Source of the DNA: Rosa chinensis
Taxonomy: Eukaryota; Streptophyta; Magnoliopsida; Rosales; Rosaceae
DNA length: 64,000 bases
Direction of reading: 5' to 3'
NCBI RefSeq assembly: GCF_002994745.2
Contig: NC_037090.1
Location: forward strand, 31,354,501 to 31,418,500
A model generated the notes under the pieces. That model had not been told where the DNA came from. It did not search any database and saw nothing but the letters and a program-made list of their open reading frames with translations. Every line of letters begins with the position of its first letter. The stretch's first letter is position 1. The position numbers and the translations under genes are program-made. This document shows positions 42,846 to 55,734 of this stretch, in pieces.

Positions 42846-45180
42846 ACCTAATAACTGATTATGGCTCAGACTAATTTCTTGCAGCTAGTCCAGATAAGTT
42901 GAACAGTGGAGGGGAGCGGGCCGGGTATGGAACCTGGAAATAGAAGCTTTAAATTTTGAATAAGAAACCTAATCCATGGTGGAATGGATCCCATCAATTG
43001 TCGAATAGGAAGCTAATAAACTTCAATTGTCGCAGACAATGTTGCCGATAGTATGCATGCATGAGGTCAAGACAGTTCAAATCTTGGAGATACACTTGGG
43101 AGATATGGACTCAGTAACTGGTCATGATGAGCAAATTAAGTTAGATCACAAGTGCACGAACATGTATATAGATGGAGTTAGCTAACTAGGGTTCACCTTT
43201 GAACAATAATTATGTACTTTGTATTGCCACGAATTCGTTGCAATAAGGGATAAAACAACGACATTAATTTCTTTAGTAAAAATAAGGGTTTGAGTATTCA
43301 ATTGTCAGTATGTCCTCTATAAGATTTCCACTGTGAAATGATGTGAGATCTCAGAATTTCAGTTTCCTATTTTTTTAAAAGGAAAAACAATTTCGAGCTA
43401 TTTTTAGTTGAAATTGTATTAGTTTAAACTATTTATAGCTTTTGAAAATTATTCAAATTTTTGGTTTGTTAAGTTTTATCTTTCGAGTCCATATAATTAA
43501 ACTAGACATCGTTACGAGTTTGTAGGAATTTTCGGAAGATTTTTCGGACACCCGAGTTATTTTTAATGATTTTTGGAAGTTGGAATTATCCAAAAATTAT
43601 TTAAAAATATTTTTTTGAGTCAGCGTAATCTGGAGCGTTGATTTCAAATGGCAGAAAATAAGGCTTAATCATAGAAATGACAGAAATTTATGAAATTACA
43701 GAATGGGTCCATTGAGTTCATTTAAAGCTGTCGTGTAACTACTGCTGGTTTATATTTTGGTGAATAAATGTCTGTTGGTGAAGCTTGATTTCCGAAATGG
43801 AATAGTAGGATGAGAACCTGGAATTGGGAATAGTGATTTGGGTGGAATTCCAGATTAAGGCGATTGACTATTTTGGATTGTGAAGTTCGGTGAATTTGGA
43901 GTAACAGTTGATGCATAATTGGGATTTTGTATATTTTTATTAGCGATCAAGAAACATGTTTGATCGAAGCAATCTTGGAAATGATTCTTATATTCTTAGT
44001 AATTTCTAGGACTTACACCGATTCGGAAAATAATGTAGTTCTCAGCTTTCGAGGGATCGATATTGATTTGAAGTACTTTAGTGATGGTCATTAAATAAGG
44101 ATTCGATACAAGGGTTGAATGATTATCGGCAGTCCCAAAAATAGAAGGATACGGATTTCAGAATACGAGTCACTATATTGCTGGTTTTAAGCAGCGTTGG
44201 AGCTAAAGCTTGGATTTTCAGGCAGGGTCTTTCGGGGAATCTTTTCTACTAAAATGATAAATAGAGTTATTATTGATATTGGTGATTTCTTGTGTCATCG
44301 ATTGACATTGCTTGACTTAAATCTTGAATGTTATCGCTTTGTATAAAAGGAGGTGTACTCGATGAGTTACTTATTCAAATGTTATCGCTTTCTTTAAAAA
44401 CATGTGCTAGATATCATATTACAAGATTTGATATTCAAATTGGCATACATAATGCATAGAGAAACATTGAGAGTATGCATTTGAAAATGGTATATGTGGA
44501 AGGATGTGAGAAATCGATGTTGAGATCGAAATGTGATAGAAAAGAGATGAATCCTTTTGTGTAGTTGAGTTTGGTGTCGTGAGGCATTCAGGATCTATGT
44601 TTAGCCCACAAGTGCACATTGAGGGAAAGTATGCCCTTTCAACAAAAGAGTGTTAATACAACGATCTCATCAAGTTTCGGGTCTGAAGATCATGAGCAAA
44701 CAAGAAGACTAACAAAAGGGATTGTGGATTGAGTTCTTTTGGGTTGTTAATTTGATCATATATTCGAAACATCTAGGGCCACCCCTGGTCGGTAAAATAC
44801 ACGATATGGGACGTGTAGGCTCTCTTGTTTTTGATATATGGACTAACGGCTACTTCGATGAAGTTCATTTGGCATACATGCATCATTTATTATTGTTTAT
44901 AAAGTATTGGTTGATAACTTGTTTGTGTACATAGTTAAGATTAACCTAAAGAGGTTTTGGCCCTACTGACTATTGAGCGTAAGCTCACCCCTATAGACTT
45001 TTGTTCAGGTGTGACACGAGTTTTGAGATAATTACGTGAGACGTTGTTTCGAGAACGAGTTAGATTCGAGAAGGAGATGTAATTTCTTTTTATTTGAGTT
45101 TTGTTATTTCAAATGTTTTATTTTCGACAATTTCTGAAAACGTATTTGGTATTGTTTTTAATTTCATTTTACTTTTCTAT
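42846..45180. mobile_element. Non-coding LTR-retrotransposon-like sequence
   Basis: No long frame. GAGCGTAAGCTCACCCCTAT and TTTTGTTCAGGTGTGACACG near 44976-45018, followed by TTTTATTTTCGACAATTTC, resemble text of plant Ty3/gypsy LTRs. Exact ends and a duplication were not found, so this is a tentative label. Confidence 0.35.
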
Positions 45181-45930
45181 CGTTGACACCTCGAATTGGG
45201 CGTTGGTACCAAATCACACCTCCACCTAGTTCGGGCCGTCCCAAATGATGGAAGTGATCCTTGTTAGCCTGATCATTGGCTTCCTCTGCGCCACAGATTC
45301 TAGGGCCATTGTTTCTAAAGGGAAACACGTCAGAATTCATCATCCAACACTCAACAATCATGCAATAATAATTGCATAATATATCACTCTCAATCACCGA
45401 ATAACAATCAATGTACATAGACTTAAGAAAACTCACCAAGATGGAAATGGGTGCTCCTTGGCATGCAGTAACTACCCTGCTCCTAAGGTATCCTCATTGC
45501 AATAACACAACACAAAACCAAATACTCAAATTCTTGAACAAACGTGGAAACCATCTTTTAAGAGATTGGATTCGAAAAGAGAGAGGATGAATCTGTGATT
45601 GCTTGACCTTCTTGATATGGCTTACTTTCTGTGATTGCTTAACCTTCTTGATATGGCTTACTTTCTATAGGAAAGGGAGTTGCGTACGATATGAACAGGT
45701 TTAAATCCTTATTTCTCCAAATGGTGTACGTGGTGATCGAGTCATCAAGCATAAGGGTTAGGGTAGGGTTAAAATCTTTTAATAGCTTTCAATATTTGGT
45801 GGTTTGCAGTAATATTTTTCAATATTTTGTACACTAGTTGGGTTGTTTCTGATAGCTAAATTTAAAGCATTTGATTTTCCTTGTTCTCCTGCAAATATGT
45901 CAATTGTAATATAGGGAAATAAGGGTCTCC
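45181..45930. other. No gene seen
   Basis: Repeat-like flank. A 35-base piece (TGATTGCTTGACCTTCTTGA and onward to TTACTTTCT) is tandemly doubled at about 45596-45665. Confidence 0.4.
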
Positions 45931-45931
45931 C

Positions 45932-46555
45932 GCAGAGGATTAAGTTATCGAACTATGGGTCGCTCGACACTTTGGTCATCCAACTTTTAAAAACTTCATT
46001 TTGGTCATCGAACTATATCATCGCATATCACTTTGGTCATTCCGTCTGTTTTCTCTGTTAACTCCAAGGGTATTTTGGAGATGAAATGTTTTACCCGCCA
46101 TTTTTATAACTTAATCCAATTTTTCCCGCCTAAACATAAAACTTCATTCAATTTTACCAACTTTTCCCTCCTTTTATTCATGCATTCATCATCAGTAATC
46201 AAAGCATACAACAGAGAAAAATAATCGAGTCAGAGAATGATTCAAAGTGAGGGAATATATATAAGAGGAAGAAAAATATTGATTTAATAAATTGAGGAAT
46301 TATAAAAGGATGGAAAAGTTGGCAAAATTGGAAGAAGTTTTATGTTTAGGCAGGAAAAGTTGGATTAAGTTATAAAAATGGCGAATAAACCTTTAAATCT
46401 CCAAAATACCCTTGGAGTTAACAGAGAAAACAGACGGAATGACCAAAGTGATATGCGATGATATAGTTCGATGACCAAAATGAAGTTTTTAAAAGTTGGA
46501 TGACCAAAGTGTCGAGCGAGCCACAGTTCGATGGCCAAAGTGATATTTCTGCCTA
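45932..46555. mobile_element. MULE-like MITE with ~240-bp inverted arms
   Basis: The left arm (about 45945-46185) and right arm (about 46320-46550) pair over TCGACACTTTGGTCATCCAA, CATTTTGGTCATCGAACTAT, GTCATTCCGTCTGTTTTC and CTCCAAGGGTATTTTGGAG. The outer 20 bases of the left arm are altered (CCCGCAGAGGATTAAGTTAT), so the terminus and duplication are unclear. The loop is short and non-coding. Confidence 0.8.
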
Positions 46556-49119
46556 AACTAAATGCTTCAACAAAAGTCACAAAAACGTGACTGCAGCTCC
46601 TACTAACAGCAGTCGGAAAAAAAAAACTAAAAACCTAATCAAAATAACCCAGAAAAATACGAAAATTTATAGAGTTATACTAGACACACAAGGCATTCAG
46701 CACACAAAATTTGAGAATTTTTGGATATCGTTTACTATATTAAATAAATACAGGAAAACAGAGAATAGAACGCAAAATAAAGAAAAGCTGATTTGAGAAT
46801 GGTTGAGATCAAGATAATGAAACTAGCTAGGAAGGAAGTATTCACCCCCAACAATCACACCCAACACACTTTGTCCAATTTATCACCAATTAACTTAGTT
46901 GAAGACACTCAGGTTGGCTTGGTACGCTTGAACACAACCTATTACCCTTTCTTACTTTGTACGCTAGGCAGGAAGTGCTCTACACCTAGACTATTCCCAA
47001 GCAATGCAACCTAAAGGTACGTTTATTAGATTAAACATGCAGAGATCATTAAGTTTGAAAAGAGTTGGAGCAATCACTTTTAACCCGATTCCCTTTCGAA
47101 GTTCGCGCGAGACGCGCTATCAGACGGGGTTACCCAGTCTCTTAGGATCGACTAACCCATGTGCAAGTGCCGGCATCGCAAATAACTTAGCGCCTTGCTG
47201 AACCTAGGGTTTTGTCTACTTGCTAGTGAAAACTACCAATTACTTCTCTAGACAATTTGAGGAATCCAACTATTGATGCAGGCATCAAACAATCAAAGTA
47301 TTAGAACCCTAGCATGCACACTAAGTAGGCCTCCAAAGCACACAAGCATAGAATTCATCAATGAGAAACACGGTAAACAAAACCTCAACTTTATTAATTG
47401 GAAAACAAATTGAATGTCAAAGCATGTTATGGATCATGTCTAGGGGCTTCAACTGCCCCCTAACTACTGGGAATTTAGTTACACATTATGGGAATCAAAA
47501 ACACAGAGGAGTTCATGGAAGAAGAAGACAACAAAAATCAGAAGTTGAAAAAATACGAATCAGCGATCGATCTTAGAAATCCCAACGATCGATTGTTTCT
47601 GGTGTGGTTTTGCAGTCTTACTTCTTCTTGAGCTCTGGTGCATCTATGCTTCTTCGTATGTGAGATGGTAGGTTTTTTCAACGTCCAAGGAGAGATTTTA
47701 TTCAGTTTGTAACCCTTTTCTTCTTTCCTTTTGGGACTCTTAACTCCTTGGCTTCAACGGTAAGCTCCTTGGTTAATGTTCTGATTGATTTAGGATTCAT
47801 TGACATCATTCTATCCCATAGGAGTAGCCAAGAGAATTAATTGCTGAATATCTTTTTCTTTATGTGGCCTTAAGCTTCCTTGATTCATCAAGAGTCCACA
47901 ATTCTCCATTATTTGCACATATCTCCTTCCTTTTGTTCTTATTTCTTTCCTTATTTCGGAAAAACTAATAAACATAAAAACAACTAAATTAACCAGAAAA
48001 TAAGATAAACTAACAAAGTAAATATGAGAATTAACAACATTATTATCGCATAATTATGCTTCTATCAGTTTCATAGAGTTTGCTTTGGCATGCCATGATT
48101 AGGTCCATACTTCATACCTAGCCAAAAAGAAAGGTTCAATACTCATTGCTCGACGAGACCGCCGGCTTCTCCCCAATTTACCTAGATCTGCATTGCAAAA
48201 ACCATCTCAGTTCATGCTAGCGCGATCGCCAATTATGCTTAAACACCAAATATCACGTTGGCAAAGCCATGCTGCCCCCACTCATCAGAGATTTTTACAT
48301 CAAATTAATATCTCATTTTTTACTTTGACTATCACATTAATATTGCAAAAATACAAAATATATCATCTCTACACGTACAAATGTAAATCATTTGTGCCCC
48401 TACACGTGTAAATCATTTGTGCCCCATATAGCATCTCTATGTGTTCGCTAATTTTAATCAATATTATCTAATCATTAGTCTATAGTCAAAGATTTTGTTC
48501 CATGCCACTTTAGCAGTTAACAAAATACACTTAGAACTAACTTTTTCTCTCCACCATATAATGCGGATGATTAAATGGCGACAACGATAGAAGTTGGCTG
48601 CAAGCGACTTCTGCATAGTAATTAAACACCTTGAATCCAAAGTCCAAACGGGGTATGAGATCCAACTCAAATCTTAAATGGGATTCAAATATCATTGGCT
48701 TTTTGCTAGACTCCAAATGATAATCTGAGTTGAATTTCATCTATATATCTCTAGGCGCATCATAAGCTTAGAGATTGTGTTTTGAAGGCAATGGAAATTT
48801 AGGATTATAAGCTTCCAACTGCAATGGTTGTATGAGTTCTTTAAAGAGTCCAAGGATTTCTAGGTGAACTTATATATATATATATATATTCATCCAACTT
48901 GTAATTTTACATTACTAGTTATAGTACCTAGCTTTGCTCCTCATCCCTTGTTTTCTAGTTTTAATAGTTTAGAGTTATTTTTTGAAGTTGTCATGGTTTA
49001 CCAATATGACTTTGCAATTTCAATTTAGTCTAATTTTGGAAAGTGGTGTAAGAGAGTAAAATATTTTCCAGAAGGGGATAATTGGATTTATGAAAGACAA
49101 AAAAACGAAACTACTAACA
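46556..49119. other. Repeat-like non-coding sequence
   Basis: 46830-47600 is GC-moderate and looks like a non-coding retroelement segment (GACGCGCTATCAGACGGGGT and GGGGCTTCAACTGCCCCCTA), with no protein frame. The rest is AT-rich, with a TA run at 48870-48889 and a doubled TCATTTGTGCCCC near 48389-48424. No gene found. Confidence 0.4.
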
Positions 49120-49127
49120 ACCATGAC

Positions 49128-49243
49128 TTGACTTTTTCTTTTGGCCAGTCAACGATTTTGGTGTGGTGACGATGGATGTCAATATATAGTGTTTTACTTG
49201 GTAAATAAGTCAATATATAGTCAACATGACGGAGTCATTGACG
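49128..49243. promoter_or_regulatory. W-box cluster upstream of the VQ gene
   Basis: Six TTGAC cores on either strand within 116 bases: 49128 (TTGACT), 49147 (AGTCAA), 49177 (TGTCAA), 49208 and 49219 (AGTCAA), and 49238 (TTGACG). WRKY factors bind TTGAC(C/T). The cluster sits 330-450 bases before the VQ start codon. Confidence 0.55.
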
Positions 49244-49575
49244 GTCATAAATCAAAAGGAATCTTCCATAGAGGGTAATGGTAAATTGTGATGGGGTTGT
49301 CCCTCCCAAAATTCAGTAATTCTTGTAGAAACTTGAAACTAATCATGGGGTTTGAGGTCACCCTTTTGTTTTTCCTAACTGGATTTTGAGTGTACGCCAG
49401 ATCAAACCCTTTGCCTTCATTTCTACTTCTCATCATATCCTCTCTCTTTATCCATCTGGTTATTAGTTTCTTCCCTATTTTCCTTGCATGAGTCCTGATT
49501 CTCATCACATCTCTCCTCCACTATTCAATAATTAAGCATCTATCGATTCGAGGGGACACATTCCTCGATCGATCA

Positions 49576-50139
49576 ATGGAGACGATGGAAATGGGAGGTG
49601 ATTGCAAACCCTTGACTACATTTGTTCATGCAGACACGAGCACGTTTCGAGAAGTAGTGCAGCGTTTAACAGGGGCAGGACCTAATCAAACTCAAACTCA
49701 AACTCAACATGCAAAGAGTAACGCGGCCAACAGCATAAGCTCAAGGAAAACGACGACGGCCTCATCAACGAGCAAGCTTCATGAGAGAAGGCAATACATC
49801 AAACCCAAGCTTGATATAGTTAAACCTACCATCACCAACAGCCAATTCAAATCACCAACTCCCTTGGTCAGCCCTTCTACAATTTTCTCAAAGCTCTCGA
49901 TAGTCGAACAAGAAAACAGAGGAGGATCACCAGCAGCTGCAGCAAAGTCGACGGTTGGAACATATGAACATGAAGATGAAAATAATAGGAATAGTCATTC
50001 AGAAGAAGAGAAAGCCATTCAAGAGAGGAGATTTTACTTGCGTCCATCACCACAGCCGGAAAAGTCCCCAAGGTCACCACCAGAGTTGCTTACCTTGTTT
50101 CCTCTAACATCTCCCACATCAAAACTTCAAAATCCATGA
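49576..50139 (+). CDS. VQ motif-containing protein (VQ4/11/19/31/33 clade)
   Basis: Intronless 187-aa protein. VQ proteins bind WRKY transcription factors through FxxxVQxLTG and adjust their DNA binding in stress and development; they are also MAP-kinase substrates. Here the motif is FREVVQRLTG at 24-33. Clade marks follow: LHERRQYIKPKLDI at 68-81, RRFYLRPSPQP at 150-160 and PPELLTLFPLTSPTS at 168-182. Several S/T-P sites (SPTPLVSP, SPRSPPE) fit the MAP-kinase-phosphorylated group. An alternative ATG two codons later (METM) changes little. It is expected in the nucleus. A cluster of W-box cores lies upstream. The neighbouring SWIB gene converges on it, 3' end to 3' end. Confidence 0.95.
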   Translation: METMEMGGDCKPLTTFVHADTSTFREVVQRLTGAGPNQTQTQTQHAKSNAANSISSRKTTTASSTSKLHERRQYIKPKLDIVKPTITNSQFKSPTPLVSPSTIFSKLSIVEQENRGGSPAAAAKSTVGTYEHEDENNRNSHSEEEKAIQERRFYLRPSPQPEKSPRSPPELLTLFPLTSPTSKLQNP

Positions 50140-50464
50140 TTTTTTCCCTGTTTCCGAATCAACTGTACAATGTTGCAAATCTTCGAATTGTTAATCTACA
50201 CATCGCAAGCTTCATGCTTCATGGATACAATCTTCTTTTGATAACATTGCACTTATTAATCACCCCTTGACGACCAAATCTCCATCACTGACGCCATCCA
50301 AAGGTTGTAATATCAATCAAAAAATCCAAGGAACAAATCACTGTAATCCTCTGCTAATCAACATTATGACTATGGCGAGAATGCCATATACTAAAATTAT
50401 TCCCTGATAGTACATTGATCACAAACATAATTACAGCTGAACCATGAACTTATGGATACAAATT
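50140..50464. other. Convergent 3' intergenic space
   Basis: 325 bases between the 3' ends of the VQ gene (+) and the SWIB/Plus-3/GYF gene (-). It must hold both 3' UTRs. Nothing else seen. Confidence 0.6.
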
Positions 50465-53400
50465 TTATTGGTATACACTTTTATTTAGAAAATTCCCACG
50501 AAGAATTTTGGTCAATAATACAGCTTCATTACTACTCTGACCTGTCTTCCAAATTTTGAAATCTGGAGGAAAGTAGTCAGAATCACTCCAGCGCTTTAAG
50601 GAAATGATTGAGAAAGGACCCTGTATGTTTCCTTGGGGATCGGAATAATGCCACATTAAGGTTCCCAGCTGGGGAATAGGAATCTCGTACTTTTCTTCAG
50701 ATTCTGGTTCTTCACTTTCGTCGTCATCACTTACATCCACTACCTCAGATATCACTACATGCTTATCCACAAGTTGCTGAGAAGCCTTGTTGTCCTCTGC
50801 ATCAAGTATCTCTTTTACAGACTCTGCAGGTTGCTTCTGCCACTTCTGCAAAGAATCATCATCCTCGCATGCTGCACAAAAATCACAAGACCATAAGGAT
50901 CAGTCTTTCTTTTTAAAGTAATAAGTTCCTCCCATGTCCAGAGTTGGAATACAAAGACAACTAAAGATTTCAAAACAAGTGTGCCTCACCCGTTCATATC
51001 TTAACATCTTTTCTTACATCTATAATAATAATAAAATACATAAACAAGTCCAGAACCAGAAATTTGACAACTAGAGAAGTGAGAACCTATGGGGTTCCTT
51101 CAACACTTCTGTTCAGCCATATAAATTTCTATTGCAAATCCAAACTCAAAACAAAAGACAACTTGGAGATTTTTCAAGTTTTTATTGATGACGCACCTTC
51201 AGAAATAGGAGTTGATTCTCCCCTGAGGATATGTCCTGGGGAGCCATGGTTTCCTTGTTCTGTTTCATCTGGAGAATCTTTTGGTTCTTCCTCTAATTCT
51301 TCTGCAATAACTTCGGGAACCTCTCGCAAAAGACGTGCTTGTTCATCTGGTGACTGCAGCAGTTCCCTTCTTTCCAAGTAGTCAAACAGCGTAAATTAAT
51401 AATCAAGCTAAGGAAACACTGTGCAGTTGCTTTCACTTTTACTATAAAATATGGACGCTTTGCCTCATTTTTAGTTTATAATAATTGACTGGGCAATACT
51501 TCTATGCAAATTAAATTACTCAACATATTCAAGTATGGCATATAAGCTGTAAATAATTTGAAAGGATATTCTCGGCGCAATCCCTTTTCATTCGCTCGAT
51601 CAATTGAGTTCTGTAAGTATTGAAGTTCTCTCACAAGCCACTGAAACAAATCCATAGCAAGATAAAGAAATGGTCACACTATCAACCTCCACTTGAATCA
51701 AACGCATCAGAAGTCAATATTTTAATTTTCCGACAAGGGAGACACCTACATTTATTTACTTGAACAATATACAGTTCCACATACAATTAATCAGTAATAA
51801 TAAAGAATCAGCAAAGTTATTAGGCCAATTACACAATATGATATACGATAGTTTATCAAGGAAACGGAAAAAAAATTCAAAATAAAATAATAACATAAGA
51901 CATTTAGCAAAGCAAAAATCTTATATGCAAAGCGGGGGGACATGAAAAAAGACCATAGTGAAAATACTAACATCACTTTTTTATGGGATAAAAAAACTTA
52001 TTACAGATACTAAGTGACAATCATAAGGTGCACCAAACAAAACAAAAAACAACAAGCAAGCACCACTGATGATGAATGGAAGATGCATGCCCTGACCCAG
52101 TGACAACATTTGACTGTGAGCAGAAAACAACTTTTCCCCGAGGACCATGATGTGGAATACAGCATAATGAAAAATAAATAAACTAAAGATAATCATAACT
52201 GTTAGTGAAGGTGTCGAATATGATAAGAAACAAATCACTGTGGCACGGCTACAGAATACCATTAATGACAACTAGACACCACCCTTAGATGCAAGCAAAT
52301 ATTATTTTGTTAGTCATTGAGTGAGAAGAACCTAGCTGTAGAACATTCTATAATGGAATGTCTACAATGAAAACTATAGAATTCTCGTATGAATATGCAA
52401 CTGGAAATTGTGTACTTTGCAGGTATAAAATACTATACACCAAATCCAGAATCATTGCAATATTCTCTTAACTTTAATTTCAGAAACTAAGTTCTGATGG
52501 AAACAACCAAATGCAAACTTCATTTACAAGTTAGGATCATGTTCCTCTATCAAAATCATAATATATCTCAAAGCACTACCATATGCATGGTGCTAAAAGC
52601 TTCTAACAATCAAACATGATGTACTCATAGTTCGGAACAGTTTATTAGGCATTTTAAAACCATTTATAAGTATTTCATTAATGTCATTGGTATTTTGCTC
52701 TTGACTTCAGTTTATGAGGACGTATAAACATATCTTTATTTTGGGTTCAACACATGTCAACATGACCATAACAAACTAGCTATCTACACCACCTTGCAGA
52801 ACACTTGGGCATACATTCTTTTGTTAACATGCAACATTTTTTCTGGTCAAATACTTACATGCTTTGTTACATCCAGATGCAAGATCTGGACCTTTTGTTG
52901 AAGCTCCACCTATCAAAGATGTAGCAAGCTCATTAACAATATGAGAGTAAAATTACTTGCACATATAGCAAAATTATAACAACAGAAATATGAATACTGC
53001 AAATATGAAATCTATTCAAGGCAAGGTTGACAGAATAAAACATTCAAACAAGAACAACCAAACTTTGAAGGTTCAGCGAGTTGAGTAGACTCATGGAGGA
53101 TAGATCCAAATGATCAGTAATACTTATAAAGGTCCTAACCTCTATAAAGTTTAACTAAAATCCTATTTGTCCTGCATCAATCACCAACTGGTTTTTCAAT
53201 TATGATGCAACTCACATCCATTGAACCAAGACATAAAACTGTGTCTGGGCATAGAAAGAAGTAAAACGTGGGCCACTAAAACTATTTGCTTTAAAACCTT
53301 GAAGGCCAGACTATAACCTAGATTTCACCTCAGGAACTCTATTGATAAGAACAAGCATCTTGCTTCATTATATGTAGAAAATTGGAAGTTAATAAACATA

Positions 53401-55277
53401 TTAAATCAAGACAATTTCCATAAGCTTGGTAACACTATTTCTCTGTTTCCAGAACATATAGATCTTGATATAAGAAAAATGGCTTTTATAAATGTGGCGA
53501 TGCAACTGGTAGTTAGGGAGTATAGTTACCACTGTAGGTCTCTTCAGCAAACCACCTTTAACTCTTTCACGTAAATCCTCACATTCTTCCTGCAAACACA
53601 AACGATTACGGAGATCAGTAAAGCGTCCACAGTTACACTAATCACAATGACCAGGACCAGACGGATTTTTGGGGAGGTTGTTTGGACGGTTTAAGTGGAC
53701 TACAAATAAAGAAATAGGGGCAAATTTAGTATAAGGATTGTCATTGGGTAGAAAAGGTGCGGAGATATCTCAATTATAATTTGCTGGTGAAACTATACTT
53801 CAATGCCAGGGATAAGAAGAAATTTACAACATCATGCAGTAATGGAAACTATTTGTGATCCTTATCAGGATTTCCTCTAATATGTATTAAACAAAAAACT
53901 CGAAGTACATAAGAGGATAGACAAGTGGTCCATAAGGACCAACGGACTGCAGAACCAGCTAAGTAGCCAACCCCAATTTACAAAGTCAGACAAATCAGTA
54001 AAGATTATATATCAGACTAAGACTGATTAGGAGTATACTATATGTTGATCAGCCAGGTTGTTCAAAATCCCACCAATGTGATTCTATGCAAGACATTATG
54101 TATAACTGCATATATTTCGGAATTGATTTTGCTTCCTAAACGAGAGAAAGTAGTGTATTACCAAATTTCGAAAAAAGAATACCAAGACACTCAACCACTC
54201 AAGGTTTAGAAAACGGAAATGCATAGAGCATTCAAATTTAGTTAAAATTTAGACACAAAGCATGCATGTAGACAAATTTAAACATCAAATTAGCAAGTGT
54301 ATCAAACAAGTTCTATTGCCTATCATACTAAAATTGGACATAAACCGATTCGAAAATCGAAGTTTTATATCTTGAACAGTTTCATACAGAACTGAAGAAG
54401 AAGCAAAAGAGTAATATGAGTAGACTACCGGGAAGAAGTTATCATCAGAGAGCATGGAAACGGAGAAGTCTCTAACAGCCCCATGAAGCTGAAGAAGAAC
54501 TCCACCTCCAGCAGACGATTCCGAATTCGGCTCCGGCTTCTTCAGAATCGCCTTCACCTGCATTAGCTGGTGAGAATTCTTCTGCAGATAGTCATTGGGG
54601 TCCGATTTCGTCCTCACAAAGCTCCCCACGACTTTGTCCTCAAACACCTGAGCCTCGCCCTGCTTCAGCAGAGCTTCCACCACCGACCTCCTCAGGTACA
54701 CCAGCTTCAAATTCTCCGGAATCACGGCGGCGTAGCAGCTTTTCGGAACCGGAGGAGGCGCATGCAGAGCCGAGGCGGCTCTCCTCTTCTGCTGCTTCTT
54801 CCTCTGCTGCTGCTGCTGCCGCCGCTGCTTATCCTCGTCCTCCTCGTCCAAACCGTCGTCGTCGGACTCATCCGACGAATCATCGGAATCGTCCTCGAGA
54901 TTCTCAGCGAAATGCGGCTGGAGCAAATCGTAGATCTTGATCCGAGCAATGGTCTTCCTGCCGAACAGAGAATGAAGCCCGTCGTCGCAGACGATCCTCT
55001 TCCTCTTCGTCGGGTGGAGAAGCCTGCGGTGGTTGACGTAGTCGGTGATAATCGTAGCGACGTCGTATTGGGAGATCTGCTTCGTCGTGTCCTTCCCAAT
55101 CGACTCGAGAAATTCAATCAGCGGCCTCGAGCCCCAGCTGAGAAACTCAAACTTCTTGGGGCGGTGCAGCCTCTTGCTCCTCCTCGTCGGAGCAGCAGCA
55201 GCTGCGGCGGCGGCGTCGACATCGGCGGTGGCGGTGACGGCGGCGTTGTACTCCCCAACCCAAGTGAAAGAGCCCAT
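50465..55277 (-). CDS. SWIB/MDM2, Plus-3 and GYF domain protein (At5g08430/At5g23480-like), 6 exons
   Basis: Predicted exons: 54429-55277, 53530-53589, 52859-52909, 51570-51640, 51197-51390 and 50465-50871 (1632 bases, 543 aa, phases consistent). Domains: SWIB/MDM2 at about 41-125 (KKFEFLSWGSRPLIEFLESI, LHSLFGRKTIARIKIYDLL); an acidic and Q/R-rich linker 127-168; Plus-3, the Rtf1-type domain, from about 176 (VIPENLKLVYLRRSVVEALL, VVGSFVRTK); the helical EECEDLRERVKGGLLKRPTV and WLVRELQYLQNSIDRANEKG segments; and a GYF domain 479-536 (WHYSDPQGNIQGPFS) that binds proline-rich peptides. Plant relatives such as NERD/CCCH19-type proteins act in chromatin and RNA silencing; the role of this shorter form is not established. 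Intron 4 (51391-51569) has AT-AC ends; the others are GT-AG. It has no CCCH zinc finger or PHD finger in the window. Confidence 0.94.
51391..51569 (-). other. AT-AC (U12-type) intron
   Basis: On the coding strand the intron begins ATATCCTTTC, the exact U12-type AT-AC donor. A TTTCCTTAGC branch-like site (consensus TTCCTTRAY) lies 18 bases before the end AATTTAC. Joining GA to the G after AC gives ...GLRRE-LFDYLERRELL, the conserved protein text. No GT donor in frame is available at the exon end. Confidence 0.85.
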
Positions 55278-55730
55278 GACTGAGTCAGTTGTAGCGTCGC
55301 TATCAGTAGTAGTGGGGTTGTTATATTTGAGGAGTCAAAAGTCAAAACCAAGTGCCACTGACACTGCGCGATTCCCAATGCACACACGAGAGACGGAGAG
55401 AGAGGCCGTTCCTTTTTTTTTTTTTTTTCTTTTTCCGCTTGTGGGAGTCTGGAATGGTTCTAACGAATTTATTAATTAGTTTCCCAAAACGGGGCGTTTT
55501 CCTAAGACCGTTTCCAGTTGAGGCTATGCTTTGTTTTTGATGGAACTGAAATTTTGTGGATGAATGTGTTGTAATTAAATCTATTTTATGCATGATTATG
55601 AATTAGCTTCTGGATAGATAGGAGGTTAATTTTGCTACGAGTAGTATTGGTTTTAGTAAGGAAGGTTGATGTGGGTTTTTTTTTATTTTTATAAAATGGG
55701 CTGGTGCAGCTGCCCTCAAGCCTTGATGTG
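55278..55730. promoter_or_regulatory. Promoter region of the SWIB/Plus-3/GYF gene
   Basis: Upstream sequence with a 19-base T run near 55412-55430 and otherwise mixed composition. No clear TATA box seen. Confidence 0.4.
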
Positions 55731-55734
55731 GATT

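Noticed and set aside
51981..52271. 96-codon hydrophobic open frame on the minus strand
   Set aside because: It lies in an intron of the SWIB/Plus-3/GYF gene, with no family match. Chance frame in AT-rich sequence.
54570..55283. 237-codon open frame on the plus strand opposite the SWIB exon
   Set aside because: It is the mirror of a GC-rich exon on the other strand; no family match, and the minus strand is clearly coding.
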